Source: JANQJA01 sp040880285 (GTDB lineage: Bacteria; Pseudomonadota; Gammaproteobacteria; Pseudomonadales; Azotimanducaceae). Taken from it: DNA of 23,625 bases. The DNA is taken from positions 1 through 23,625 of the forward strand of contig JBBDIT010000042.1 in NCBI GenBank assembly GCA_040880285.1, read 5' to 3'. The position numbers and the translations under genes are program-made. Under the pieces are notes generated by a model. It made no database searches and was not told where the DNA came from. It saw only the letters and a program-made list of their open reading frames with translations. This document shows, piece by piece, positions 7,637-16,525 of the stretch; position 1 is the stretch's first letter; the number at the start of each line of letters is the position of its first letter.

Positions 7637-9802
7637 ATGTCGAAGAACAAAATAGCCGTATTGGGGATCATGGTGCTGCTGGTGAGCGGCTTCTTCCTGT
7701 TCGACCTTAATGAATACCTCACACTGGAGTACTTGAAGGAGCAACAAGCGACGTTGAATGCCGGGGTCGCGGCGAACCCTGTCAGGGCAGGGCTTGTTTA
7801 CTTCGGAATCTATATTGGGGTGACAGCCTTGTCGCTTCCGGGAGCCGCGATCATGACGCTGGCAGCCGGGGCGATATTCGGACTGTTGTGGGGAGTGGTA
7901 ATCGTCTCTTTTGCGTCAGTTATCGGTGCGACCCTGGCGATGCTGGTCGCTCGATATGTGTTGAGAGAGACCGTGGCTCGTCGATTTTCCAGGCAAATCG
8001 CACGAATCGACGCCGGCATCGAAAAGGAAGGAGGCTTTTATTTGTTCACGCTTCGCCTGATTCCTTTATTTCCGTTCTTTCTGATCAATCTCGCTATGGG
8101 GTTGACCAGAATTTCCATTCCGGTCTTCTTCATCGTCAGCCAGGTTGGTATGTTGGCGGGGACGGTTGTCTATGTGAACGCAGGTACCCAGCTCGCACAG
8201 ATCGAAGCGCTATCTGATATCGCATCGTTTGAATTGATTCTATCGTTTGCCCTGCTTGGACTCTTTCCACTCATTGCAAAAAAGATCCTCGATGTCGTCA
8301 GGGCCAAGCGTGTGTATCGAGGCTACAAACGTCCACGGGTGTATGACCGCGACGTCATTGTCATAGGCGCAGGTAGTGGCGGCCTCGTGGCAGCATTAAT
8401 CGTTGCCACCGTAAAGGGTAAGGTCACCTTGATTGAAAAGCACAAGATGGGTGGTGATTGCCTGAATACGGGATGCGTGCCCAGTAAATCCCTGATTCGT
8501 TCTGCAAGACTCGCGGCAGACATGCGTCGGGGCCCGGAACTCGGGTTTGAAAAGATGGTGCCAGGGTTTGACTTTGGCGACATCATGGCGCGTGTACACA
8601 AAATTATAAAGACGATTGAGCCGCACGATTCGGTGGAACGTTACGAGAGCCTGGGCGTGGATTGTGAAATTGGTGTGGGCCGGATTGTCTCGCCATTTGA
8701 AGTCGCGGTTAACGGCAAGGTCTTGACCACCCGCAATATCATTGTTGCGACCGGGGCGACGCCGTTTGTGCCGCCCATCAAGGGAATTGAAGCCGTTGAA
8801 TACCTGACATCGGACAATCTCTGGGGCATCACGGATCAGCCCGATCGATTAGTAGTTTTAGGTGGTGGTCCGATTGGGACAGAGCTGACGCAGGCGTTCG
8901 CTCGCCTCGGTAGTCAGGTGACGCAGGTAGAAGCCTTGCCAAAGATAATGAATCGTGAGGATCCCGAGATCTCGGATATGGTCGAGGCGAGGCTTGTCGA
9001 AGAAGGCGTCAACGTGCTCACCGGTCGTATGGCCGAAGAGGTCGTGACAGATGGCGAGAACCATTTGCTTGCTGTACGAGATGAGGCGGGTGATATTGAG
9101 CAGGTCCCCTTCGACCAACTGTTAGTTGCGGTCGGGCGCAAGGCCAGTGTGACGGGTTTTGGCCTCGAAGAGTTGGGGGTTGAACTCAACGACAATGGCA
9201 CTATTGCGGTTGACCCCTATCTGCGCACCAATTTCCCCAATATCTTTGCAGTAGGCGACGTTGCCGGACCCTATCAGTTCACCCATACGGCCTCGCATAT
9301 GGCCTGGTTTGCAGCGGTCAATGCCCTGTTTGGGACCTTCTGGAAATTTCGGGTCGACTACTCGGTGATTCCATGGGCAACTTTTTGCTCGCCGGAAGTC
9401 GCACGTGTCGGCATCAACGAAACTGAAGCGCGGTCGCAGGGCGTAGACCATGAGGTGACCCGGTTTGATGTGTCGGAACTGGATCGTGCGCTCGCTGACC
9501 AGGAAGCTTATGGAATGGTTAAAGTGATTACCGAAAAGGGTTCTGACAAAATCCTGGGTGTTACGATCGTCGCTGATCATGCAGGCGATCTGATTAGCGA
9601 ATTTGTGTTGGCAATGAAACACGGCCTTGGCCTGGGTAAAATCCTCGGCACGATCCATATTTATCCCACACTGGCTGAGATGAACAAGTTTGCGGCCGGT
9701 GAGTGGCGTAAGGCTCACAAACCGGAACGTGTCCTTGACCTGGCGGGGAGATTCCACAGCTTTCGCCGTGGAGAAGGGTTAAAGGCGCAGTTTTCCGATT
9801 AA
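7637..9802 (+). CDS. TVP38/TMEM64 membrane domain fused to a flavin disulfide oxidoreductase
   Basis: The 721-residue protein has two parts. Residues 1-220 contain about five or six hydrophobic helices and the TVP38/DedA-like core (SLPGAAIMTLAAGAIFG near 66-82; RLIPLFPFFLINLAMG near 140-155). After a basic linker, residues 238-710 form a class I pyridine nucleotide-disulfide reductase: FAD motif GAGSGG at 244-249, redox pair Cys275/Cys280 in GGDCLNTGCVPSK, NAD(P) motif GGGPIGTE and C-terminal HIYPTLAE. It resembles mercuric reductase and dihydrolipoamide dehydrogenase, but no N-terminal metal-binding domain or C-terminal vicinal cysteine pair is present, so mercury reduction is unlikely. A membrane-tethered thiol or quinone reductase is inferred. 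ATG 7637 has GGAG about ten bases upstream. It is transcribed divergently from the DUF3604 operon. Confidence 0.92.
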   Translation: MSKNKIAVLGIMVLLVSGFFLFDLNEYLTLEYLKEQQATLNAGVAANPVRAGLVYFGIYIGVTALSLPGAAIMTLAAGAIFGLLWGVVIVSFASVIGATLAMLVARYVLRETVARRFSRQIARIDAGIEKEGGFYLFTLRLIPLFPFFLINLAMGLTRISIPVFFIVSQVGMLAGTVVYVNAGTQLAQIEALSDIASFELILSFALLGLFPLIAKKILDVVRAKRVYRGYKRPRVYDRDVIVIGAGSGGLVAALIVATVKGKVTLIEKHKMGGDCLNTGCVPSKSLIRSARLAADMRRGPELGFEKMVPGFDFGDIMARVHKIIKTIEPHDSVERYESLGVDCEIGVGRIVSPFEVAVNGKVLTTRNIIVATGATPFVPPIKGIEAVEYLTSDNLWGITDQPDRLVVLGGGPIGTELTQAFARLGSQVTQVEALPKIMNREDPEISDMVEARLVEEGVNVLTGRMAEEVVTDGENHLLAVRDEAGDIEQVPFDQLLVAVGRKASVTGFGLEELGVELNDNGTIAVDPYLRTNFPNIFAVGDVAGPYQFTHTASHMAWFAAVNALFGTFWKFRVDYSVIPWATFCSPEVARVGINETEARSQGVDHEVTRFDVSELDRALADQEAYGMVKVITEKGSDKILGVTIVADHAGDLISEFVLAMKHGLGLGKILGTIHIYPTLAEMNKFAAGEWRKAHKPERVLDLAGRFHSFRRGEGLKAQFSD

Positions 9803-9857
9803 GCGTTCAATGGTTTCGTGGATTCCGGTCGCCTTGATGAGTGCGGCCGCAGTCTGA

Positions 9858-9880
9858 TACCTGGTCACTGCCTACAGGTA
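9858..9880. terminator. Possible hairpin between convergent genes
   Basis: TACCTG (9858-9863) and CAGGTA (9875-9880) form a six-base stem with an eleven-base loop in the 85 bases between the reductase fusion and the oppositely oriented hydroxy-acid oxidase. No U-tract follows on either strand. The rest of 9803-9887 shows nothing recognisable. Confidence 0.25.
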
Positions 9881-9887
9881 CCAATAG

Positions 9888-11051
9888 TTAATAGTCGTTG
9901 TCACGCTCGAGATCGAGAAGTGGAAATGCGCTGAGCGCAGATGGTTCATAAACCGGGTTGGCTGCCTCGACAAATGACGCATCGAGTTCAGCAAAACCGG
10001 AAACGCCACAGAGTGCCAGTGCTGACCTTATTTCCTGTTGCAGGATTGAAAGCATGTTCACTAATACTGGTTGTCCGCCAGCAGCCATAGCCCAGCCTTC
10101 GAGTCGACCGAGGCCTATCGCATTGGCACCCAGGGCCATCGCCTTGACGATATCAGTACCACGGTAGAAGCCCCCGTCTATGGCAATCTCGGCGCGCCCG
10201 GCCACTACCTGGGCGATATCCGGTAGCAAATCCAGCGCACCCTTGCCCTGGTCAAGCTGGCGACCACCATGATTGGAGATATAGATCACATCGACGCCAT
10301 ATTCGATTGCCTGTTCTGCATCTTCCACGCGGTTGATTCCTTTCAGGACCAGCGGAATATCGAACTTGTTCTTGATACGTGCCACATCACTCCAGTTGAG
10401 TTTTGCCTGATAACTGAAGTCACCCGGCGTTGCCTGTGAGGTGGGAATCACACCCCTGGCAATGTCCCGCTCGCGCCTCGACACGACTGCAGTGTCCACC
10501 GTCAGGCAGAACGCCTTGAATCCACTATCAATGCATCGTTGAACCGTGTCGTCGACCCAGTCGCTGTCTCCGCGGACGTACAATTGATAGATCTTGGGAG
10601 CATCAGAAGCCATAGCGATTTCTTCAAGCCGAGGTGTACAGACGGAACTGGCGATGCTGATGACGCCGAATTCGGCGGCGGCCCTGGCGGCTGTTGCGCC
10701 ACCACCGGATTCAAATACCTGCAGTGAACCGATGGGTGCCAACAAGCAAGGAATTTTCAACGACTCACCGAGAAAGGTCGCAGTGGTATCGATGCTTGAC
10801 ACGTCGCGCAGCACTCGTGGTCGCAGGGCCAGTGAGTCGATCGCAAGTCGGTTCCGCCGCAACGTGGTTTCAGTTTCCGTGCCACCAATGAGGTAATCCC
10901 AATAGGTCTGGTCGAGTTGCGCGCGGGCCGCCTTGATGATCTGGTGAATGGTTCGATATGGCTGGTTGCCCATGATTCTGGATCCTGACGGGTCGATCGC
11001 ATAGTAATCATTCGGCCGGAATAATTCATCAACCCCGGCCAGCTTTGGCAT
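9888..11051 (-). CDS. FMN-dependent alpha-hydroxy-acid oxidase/dehydrogenase
   Basis: 387 residues from the chosen ATG. It is in the lactate/glycolate oxidase family, which oxidises L-2-hydroxy acids to 2-oxo acids with FMN. Evidence: WDYLIGGTETETTLRRN near 51-67, LLAPIG, LVLKGI with the FMN lysine near 237, and SNHGGRQLD with the catalytic histidine near 261 and arginine near 264. The FMN phosphate loop reads DGGFYRGTD and GLGRLEGWA, where many members have GRP; that places it in a lactate-monooxygenase-like side branch. An ATG at 10974-10976 has a better ribosome site (AGGA nine bases upstream) and gives the canonical length of 362. I keep the longer start because the extra 25 residues look coding. 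No membrane-binding insert is seen, so it is probably soluble. Substrate and electron acceptor are unknown. Confidence 0.88.
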   Translation of the reverse strand: MPKLAGVDELFRPNDYYAIDPSGSRIMGNQPYRTIHQIIKAARAQLDQTYWDYLIGGTETETTLRRNRLAIDSLALRPRVLRDVSSIDTTATFLGESLKIPCLLAPIGSLQVFESGGGATAARAAAEFGVISIASSVCTPRLEEIAMASDAPKIYQLYVRGDSDWVDDTVQRCIDSGFKAFCLTVDTAVVSRRERDIARGVIPTSQATPGDFSYQAKLNWSDVARIKNKFDIPLVLKGINRVEDAEQAIEYGVDVIYISNHGGRQLDQGKGALDLLPDIAQVVAGRAEIAIDGGFYRGTDIVKAMALGANAIGLGRLEGWAMAAGGQPVLVNMLSILQQEIRSALALCGVSGFAELDASFVEAANPVYEPSALSAFPLLDLERDNDY

Positions 11052-11130
11052 TTGAATTCGTTGGTAGAACAAGCCGGCGCTGGTAGGATTGAGGTTTGAA
11101 GGACCCCTACCAGATGTCCGGGAGCATCCC

Positions 11131-12303
11131 ATGAAAAGATTGCCTGGTCTGATGCTGTTTCTGATGCTGTCAGTGTCGCTGTGCCAGTCAGCCCTTGCAG
11201 GTTTTGATCTCGTTAGTGACCAGACCACGATTGCCGGCACGAACGGAGTTACTGAGACGCTGTGGCAGACGGGCGTCCCACCTCATGGCAAGTATGATCG
11301 GATCGGACTACACAGGTACCATCAACCGGGTGCACCTGCCATTGCCGCCATGCTGTATTTACCTGGCACCAATATGAACGGCGAGTTCACGATCATCAAT
11401 GAAAATCACAACCTCTGGCTCTATCTGGCGCGGCGGGGTGTGGTTGTTTATACCCTCGACTACCGTACCCACTTCGTGCCCAACGAGCCGGTGATTGATA
11501 CCGGGTTTATGAAGGACTGGCCACTGGATCGTTTTGTGGACGATGCAGCGCTTGCTCTCGAACATATCCGCAGGACCGAAGATCGTATACCGGTATACGT
11601 GAGCGGCTTCAGCCGTGGTGTCACTTACGCGTATGCACTCGCGAGCCGGGCGATATTTTCCGGTCTCATTGTGCTGGATGGCGGCTTTAAAGACTTCGAA
11701 ACGGAAATTGACGATAAAGTGTATGACAAGGAGGCTGCCCTGGCGCAATTGGAGACTTCCGGCAGTTGGGGGCAAGTGTTATCTCGTAGCCGGGGTTGGG
11801 AGAGCCGTGCTGAGTTGATGAAACGCACGTATGAGGACCCGAACGGTCCGGCGATGGGAAAATTTGACTCGATCGGCGAACAACTGACCTCGACTCTGTA
11901 TAACGCCTGGGGTCCCGGTGTGCTCGCCAATCCGGTAGATGGGATTTCGTCTATCCAGGTGCTGGCCAGGGCCATGGAAGGTTATGATCGAAATTTCCCG
12001 ACCCGGCATACCGTGGAAGCGCGTTCCATCGCAGTCCAAAAGAACGACCCCTCGACATCACTGGATGATCAATATGGCGCCATGTCCATGCCCGTCATTT
12101 ACTTTGGAGCAACCAACCTCGGTGCGGATAACCTGTTACATGGCATCTACTCGGCGTCAAGAAGCGGTTCAAACGATGTGACCGTTCATGTGCTGGAGAA
12201 CCATGGTCACCTGGATGTCCTTTACGGTAACAGGGCATCCGAGCTGGTGTATGACCCGATCCAGCGATGGATTGCAGGCCATTCAACGGCAACTCCGGAG
12301 TAG
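11131..12303 (+). CDS. Secreted alpha/beta hydrolase
   Basis: 390 residues with a clear signal peptide (cleavage probably after SLCQSALA near residue 23). The nucleophile elbow GFSRG is at 159-163 (Ser161). A late HGHLDVLYGN supplies the likely catalytic histidine, and LVLDGG follows the elbow strand. The ATG at 11131 is chosen because GGGAG lies six bases upstream and the signal sequence starts there; an in-frame TTG at 11089 only adds untypical residues. The esterase, lipase or peptidase substrate cannot be assigned. It is divergent from the hydroxy-acid oxidase with 79 bases between starts, and is followed after three bases by the split-barrel gene, so the pair is almost certainly co-translated. 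Confidence 0.88.
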   Translation: MKRLPGLMLFLMLSVSLCQSALAGFDLVSDQTTIAGTNGVTETLWQTGVPPHGKYDRIGLHRYHQPGAPAIAAMLYLPGTNMNGEFTIINENHNLWLYLARRGVVVYTLDYRTHFVPNEPVIDTGFMKDWPLDRFVDDAALALEHIRRTEDRIPVYVSGFSRGVTYAYALASRAIFSGLIVLDGGFKDFETEIDDKVYDKEAALAQLETSGSWGQVLSRSRGWESRAELMKRTYEDPNGPAMGKFDSIGEQLTSTLYNAWGPGVLANPVDGISSIQVLARAMEGYDRNFPTRHTVEARSIAVQKNDPSTSLDDQYGAMSMPVIYFGATNLGADNLLHGIYSASRSGSNDVTVHVLENHGHLDVLYGNRASELVYDPIQRWIAGHSTATPE

Positions 12304-12306
12304 CCG

Positions 12307-12834
12307 TTGAATCCGCAGACGATGCGCATCGCATCGATCATTCTTACTCTTGCGGGTGTCGCCAGCACCAGCCTGGCGAGTGATCAACCTGAAGCTGATC
12401 GAACAAACCTGCTTGAACTGGCACGTGGTACCATGGCAGCGGCGCGTTACTGTGCCCTTATCACAGTGGATGAGAAGGGCCAGCCACGTGCAAGGACGGT
12501 GGAGCCGTTCGCACCGGATAAGAATTTCTCCATATGGATTGCAACCCGGCCCAATACCCGCAAGGTCGCACAGATCGCAGAGAATCCTAAGGTCACCCTA
12601 TACTATTTTGATGCACAACAGCGCAATTATGTCACCGTGATGGGGACGGCTCGTCTCGTGGTTGATGAAGACACCAAAATCGCGATGCGCAGGCCAGTAG
12701 ACTCTGACCGGCTATATCCCGACTTTCCGGATGACTACTTGTTGATCGAGGTAACGCCAACCTGGCTGGAGGCGATTGTGCCTGGGTATCGTGGGGATGC
12801 TGAAACCTGGCGTCCGGCGTCAGTTCACTTTTAG
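12307..12834 (+). CDS. Exported pyridoxamine 5'-phosphate oxidase-like (split beta-barrel) protein
   Basis: 175 residues. After a hydrophobic leader (MRIASIILTLAGVASTSLA, residues 6-24) comes a flavin split-barrel domain: ARYCALITVDEKGQPRAR near 45-62, FSIWIATRPNTRKVAQIAENP near 74-94, then VTLYYFD and NYVTVMGTARLV. This is the pattern of pyridoxamine-phosphate-oxidase-like, FMN- or heme-binding proteins. Substrate unknown. The start is a TTG at 12307, supported by GGAG (12297-12300) six bases upstream inside the end of the preceding gene; the ATG at 12322 is 21 bases from that site. An exported member is unusual because the family mostly acts in the cytosol. The stop overlaps the convergent MaoC-like gene. 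Confidence 0.82.
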   Translation: MNPQTMRIASIILTLAGVASTSLASDQPEADRTNLLELARGTMAAARYCALITVDEKGQPRARTVEPFAPDKNFSIWIATRPNTRKVAQIAENPKVTLYYFDAQQRNYVTVMGTARLVVDEDTKIAMRRPVDSDRLYPDFPDDYLLIEVTPTWLEAIVPGYRGDAETWRPASVHF

Positions 12835-13646
12835 TCCGGCGGGTAACCTTTGTCTGGTGGCGCGATTTTGAATATGGCCGTGTGTTCAACCTCGACCCTG
12901 GTTTCGCCTTTAACCAGGAACGCGATATAAAGCTTGACGAATTCGTGCCCTTTCTTTTTCCATTTTTCAATTGGCACCAGTCGTATCTCAACGGTTTCCC
13001 CAACGATCAGGGGTGTGTGAAACGTGACTTTGCTGCCAGCATGGATCCACGCCGGAATGATGAAGGTACGGTTAAAGACGGCGTTGCACTGACGCAGGAT
13101 TGCAAGAGGATGAACCAGCGCTCGTTCGCCCCGATACAATTTTAGATCGTCACTGATTTGTTCAGCCAGCGCCCGATTGGCGTTGGGATTGGGTTGCCAG
13201 AAGTAAGCGGGGGCGGGCGCATTGACATTGAGCCGGTGCCAGGTGAGTTCCCGCCGCGGCAGGGATTCAACGGCAGGTGCGATCTCGCTGGCAGGATGGG
13301 GCGAAATGGAACCCCATTGCCCGGTCATGGTTGCCAGACACGTCTTGACGACATTGAGACACCCGGTTGCGCCGCGATCACCTGCGTGTTCATAATCAAT
13401 TGTCAGAATTTCGCCGTCATAGGCAGGCGCTACGAATCGCACTTCAATCTGGTTATTGGTCATCCAGTCACCGCCATGGGCCTTGACTGGCAGATAACTC
13501 ATGTGACCGAACAGGACAGCGCCGGACACGAGCCCGGCTTCAAAGCCGAACTTTTGAGCGCCGGTGTCACTATGAATCCGGTTTTCTGATTCCGATAGGT
13601 CGTTAAATGTCTGTACTTCATAGAGTGACCTGGCCGTTTGCAGCAT
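12831..13646 (-). CDS. MaoC-like double hot-dog acyl-CoA hydratase/dehydratase
   Basis: 271 residues. The N-terminal half carries the hydratase-2-like segment SESENRIHSDTGAQKFGFEAG (about 18-38), where the Asn/Asp and His residues of the active loop usually lie, followed by GLVSGAVLFGHM. A second hot-dog-like half (about 195-271) starts near AGSKVTFHTPLIVGETVEI. The likely role is hydration or dehydration of enoyl/3-hydroxyacyl-CoA, or thioester binding; precise substrate unknown. ATG 13644-13646 has GAGGA four bases upstream. The open frame extends farther but the extra residues are low-complexity shadow of the next gene. It lies 16 bases after the GNAT gene on the same strand, so the two may be one transcript. 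Its stop overlaps the convergent split-barrel gene by four bases. Confidence 0.85.
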   Translation of the reverse strand: MLQTARSLYEVQTFNDLSESENRIHSDTGAQKFGFEAGLVSGAVLFGHMSYLPVKAHGGDWMTNNQIEVRFVAPAYDGEILTIDYEHAGDRGATGCLNVVKTCLATMTGQWGSISPHPASEIAPAVESLPRRELTWHRLNVNAPAPAYFWQPNPNANRALAEQISDDLKLYRGERALVHPLAILRQCNAVFNRTFIIPAWIHAGSKVTFHTPLIVGETVEIRLVPIEKWKKKGHEFVKLYIAFLVKGETRVEVEHTAIFKIAPPDKGYPPD

Positions 13647-13662
13647 TGCTTCCTCGCGTGAC

Positions 13663-14325
13663 TTAACCTGCTTTGCGCAGCATGGGCCAGATTCCCGGTC
13701 CACCAGGCAGAGTGATTTCAGTGACGATGTTGAAACCATGGTTGAGATAAAATCCGATATTGTCCTTGTTCGAGCATTCAAGGTAGACAGGCTGGTTGTC
13801 CTGGTCCGCGAGCGCAAGGACCGGAGCCAACAGGGAAGTGCCAATCCCTTGTCTCTGACAGCTGGGATCGGTCGCGATATAAGCGAGGTACCAGTAGGGG
13901 TGTGCCGGCCTGTAACGCTCTATTTCCCGCTGAATGAGCAGTGCGCGACCGAGATTACGCCCCAGGACGCTGATCATTCGGTACAGATTGATTAATTGCC
14001 GCGGAAGAGGAATGTTAATGCCCGGTGGCTCCCAGATTGATACTCCCCGGGGTCCGGTGTCCACAAGGGTATAGCCGCACTTGATCGCATTGGTCAACGT
14101 CAGGGTAAAGTAGGGTAGCGCCGTGCGCTGCCAGGCGCTTTCGTGGTTCAGTACTTCTCGTAACAGTGGATCATTGGAGAATGCCTGGGTCAATAATATT
14201 GACAGGTCTTCGATATCGAGTGCAGTGGCTGGCCTAATTGTCAATGTGAATATCCGTTGTAAACGTGCGTGGCGGAATGTTGCGGTACAGAATGCAAGGT
14301 GAACAAACTCTGGGATGAAATTCAA
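13663..14325 (-). CDS. GNAT family N-acetyltransferase
   Basis: Up to 220 residues. The acetyl-CoA-binding motif A is seen at YLAYIATDPSCQRQGIGTSLL (QxxGxG form), followed by the C-terminal strand/helix pair YLECSNKDNIGFYLNHGF. The substrate is unknown; this branch includes proteins annotated only as acyltransferases. There is no ATG in a suitable place. The frame can begin at TTG 14323-14325 or at an internal TTG near 14244, just before TIRPATALDIEDL, where GNAT folds normally start. The second would give about 193 residues and is equally plausible. It precedes the MaoC-like gene by 16 bases and is divergent from the nucleoside transporter. Confidence 0.82.
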   Translation of the reverse strand: MNFIPEFVHLAFCTATFRHARLQRIFTLTIRPATALDIEDLSILLTQAFSNDPLLREVLNHESAWQRTALPYFTLTLTNAIKCGYTLVDTGPRGVSIWEPPGINIPLPRQLINLYRMISVLGRNLGRALLIQREIERYRPAHPYWYLAYIATDPSCQRQGIGTSLLAPVLALADQDNQPVYLECSNKDNIGFYLNHGFNIVTEITLPGGPGIWPMLRKAG

Positions 14326-14421
14326 CTTGCCTATGATGACTGGCGAATGTAGCGTTCACTATTGCCTTATCAAATTGGACCCTGCCATGCCATGTAGAAA
14401 TCTACTGTTGGAAGCCACGCT

Positions 14422-15636
14422 GTGATCAGTTTGTTGGGTATCGTCGTGCTCTTACTGGTGGCATGGGGTCTGTCGGCGAATCGTATGGCCGTTAAAGTTC
14501 GAACGGTGGTCGGTGCGCTTTCGATCCAGATAGGAGTTGCGGCCTTCGTCCTGTACTTGCCTATTGGCAAAGAGGTGCTAGCAGTTCTTGCCAACGGTGT
14601 CGGCCATATCCTGACGTTCAGCCAGGCAGGGATCGATTTCCTGTTCGGTCCGCTGGGTAATCAATCCATTGGTTTCGTTTTTGTTATCAATGTCTTGCCC
14701 GTTATCATCTTCTTCTCATCTTTGATCACCGTATTGTATCACCTCGGAATCATGACCTGGATCGTCCGTTCCATCGGTGGTCTGTTGCAGCTGGCGCTCA
14801 AGACCAGCCGACCGGAATCCTTGTCCGCTGCCGCGAATATTTTCGTCGGCCAGGCCGAGGCGCCACTGGTGGTCAAACCTTTTATCCCAAGTATGACGCG
14901 ATCCGAGCTGTTCGCCATTATGGTGGGGGGATTGGCCTCGATCGCCGGATCGGTGATGGCAGGGTACGCGAGCCTGGGTGTTAGCCTGCACTATCTGTTG
15001 GCTGCTTGCTTTATGGCCGCGCCCGGCGGCCTGCTAATGGCCAAGATCATGATGCCGGAAACGGATGAACCTATCAATAAAGTCGAAGAGTTGGCAGAAG
15101 AGGACCACAAATTTGTCAATGTATTCGATGCGGCCGCCAGTGGTGCGTTAACCGGATTGCAGATCGCGCTCGCCGTCGGCGCGATGCTGCTGGCGTTTAT
15201 CGCGTTTATCGCGATGATAAATGGAGTCATCGGCTGGGTAGGTAGCCTGTTCGGTCACGAGGCGCTCACGTTTCAATTGATATTGGGGTATGTATTCCAG
15301 CCATTGGCATGGGTACTGGGTGTGCCGTGGCAGGATGCAAATATCGCCGGTAGCTTGATCGGGCAGAAGCTCGTCTTAAACGAATTTGTCGCCTATGTAG
15401 AATTTATCGGCCAGAAGGAGCAGTTGTCAGTATTGACGCAGGGTATTGTCACTTTTGCCTTGTGTGGCTTTGCCAATTTCGCTTCGATCGCCATTTTGCT
15501 CGGTGGTATTGGCGCCATGGCGCCCACCCGGCGCCAGGAAATTGCGCAATTGGGTTTGCGGGCGCTGGTAGCCGCGACGCTGGCCAACCTCATGAGCGCC
15601 GCAATCGCCGGTTTCTTCATTTCTCTGTCGATGTAA
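14422..15636 (+). CDS. NupC-type concentrative nucleoside transporter
   Basis: 404 residues, hydrophobic along most of its length with about eight to ten membrane segments. Concentrative nucleoside transporter (CNT) family signatures are present: GQAEAPL at 143-149 (usual form GQTEAPL), then LNEFVAY and CGFANFASIAILLGGIGAMAP in the C-terminal half. Members import nucleosides with protons or sodium across the inner membrane. The threonine-to-alanine change in the first motif is a small deviation at the nucleoside/ion site. GTG at 14422-14424 is the start, with GGAAG about eight bases upstream. The 2-oxoglutarate dioxygenase gene follows after 44 bases on the same strand, so the two may share a transcript, but no functional link is obvious. 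Confidence 0.92.
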   Translation: MISLLGIVVLLLVAWGLSANRMAVKVRTVVGALSIQIGVAAFVLYLPIGKEVLAVLANGVGHILTFSQAGIDFLFGPLGNQSIGFVFVINVLPVIIFFSSLITVLYHLGIMTWIVRSIGGLLQLALKTSRPESLSAAANIFVGQAEAPLVVKPFIPSMTRSELFAIMVGGLASIAGSVMAGYASLGVSLHYLLAACFMAAPGGLLMAKIMMPETDEPINKVEELAEEDHKFVNVFDAAASGALTGLQIALAVGAMLLAFIAFIAMINGVIGWVGSLFGHEALTFQLILGYVFQPLAWVLGVPWQDANIAGSLIGQKLVLNEFVAYVEFIGQKEQLSVLTQGIVTFALCGFANFASIAILLGGIGAMAPTRRQEIAQLGLRALVAATLANLMSAAIAGFFISLSM

Positions 15637-15680
15637 ATTTGGCATGATGCACCTCCCCAAGTGACCTTCTGGACCAGCTC

Positions 15681-16520
15681 GTGGAATTAATCGCGGTTAA
15701 CTACAGTGCGCCGGACAGCGATGTGCAGTTCGTCGAATCGCTACGGGAAACCGGCTTTGGTGTCCTTAAGAATCATCCGATTGACCAGGCGCTGGTCAAT
15801 CGCATCTATGCGCACTGGACAGCTTTTTTTGCCGGAGAGGATAAGTATCGCTACAGGTTCAATCGTGAGAGACAGGACGGTTATTACTCACAGGACCATG
15901 CGGAAACCGCCAAGAACTATCACAAGCAAGATATCAAGGAGTACTACCACTACTATCCATGGGGTCAGTGTCCTGAAGCGCTGCGTCCTGAACTGCAGGA
16001 ATATTATGAGCAGGCACACCGGTTGGCGGCAGAACTTCTGTCGTGGATCGAGCAGCATTCACCACCGGAAGTGTCAGCGCGCTACAGCGAACCCTTGTCC
16101 GGTATGATTGACGGCAGTGAGCAGACGTTACTGCGGATATTGAATTATCCACCACTCACGGGGCAAGAAGAAGGCGGTGCCATGCGGGCGGCGGCACATG
16201 AAGACATCAATCTGCTTACCATCCTGCCTGCCGCTAACGTTAGCGGACTGCAGGTGCGGGCCAGTGATAACGAGTGGATTGACGTGCCTTGCGACTTTTC
16301 GAATCTCATCGTCAATGCAGGGGATATGCTGCAGGAAGCTTCCGGCGGTTACTTTCGATCCACCAGGCACCGCGTCATGAATCCGAAGGGGGAAGCCCGG
16401 CAGAAGGCCCGGATGTCTTTGCCATTGTTCCTGCATCCGCGCGACGATGTTGTTCTGTCAAAGCGATACACTGCCGGCAGCTACCTCAACGAACGACTCA
16501 AGGACCTTCGAGTTGTCTAG
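15681..16520 (+). CDS. 2-oxoglutarate/Fe(II)-dependent dioxygenase, isopenicillin-N-synthase-like
   Basis: 279 residues. The iron triad is visible: His173 and Asp175 in AAHEDINLLTIL and His230 in STRHRVMNP. The 2-oxoglutarate-binding R-x-S is Arg244-Ser246 in KARMSLPLF. The N-terminal segment FVESLRETGFGVLKNHPID is the usual start of the DIOX_N region of this family. It should hydroxylate or otherwise oxidise a small molecule using O2 and 2-oxoglutarate; substrate unknown. The start is GTG 15681-15683; the upstream region offers only a weak TGGA site. It ends five bases from the convergent ClpP gene, leaving no room for a conventional terminator. Confidence 0.9.
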   Translation: MELIAVNYSAPDSDVQFVESLRETGFGVLKNHPIDQALVNRIYAHWTAFFAGEDKYRYRFNRERQDGYYSQDHAETAKNYHKQDIKEYYHYYPWGQCPEALRPELQEYYEQAHRLAAELLSWIEQHSPPEVSARYSEPLSGMIDGSEQTLLRILNYPPLTGQEEGGAMRAAAHEDINLLTILPAANVSGLQVRASDNEWIDVPCDFSNLIVNAGDMLQEASGGYFRSTRHRVMNPKGEARQKARMSLPLFLHPRDDVVLSKRYTAGSYLNERLKDLRVV

Positions 16521-16525
16521 TCGGG

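Noticed and set aside
9122..9757. Minus-strand frame of 211 codons.
   Set aside because: Entirely antisense to the reductase domain of the TVP38 fusion; shadow frame without family motifs.
7637..9802. Mercuric reductase (merA) call.
   Set aside because: No heavy-metal-binding N-terminal domain, no C-terminal vicinal cysteines and no mer genes nearby; only the general disulfide reductase fold is supported.
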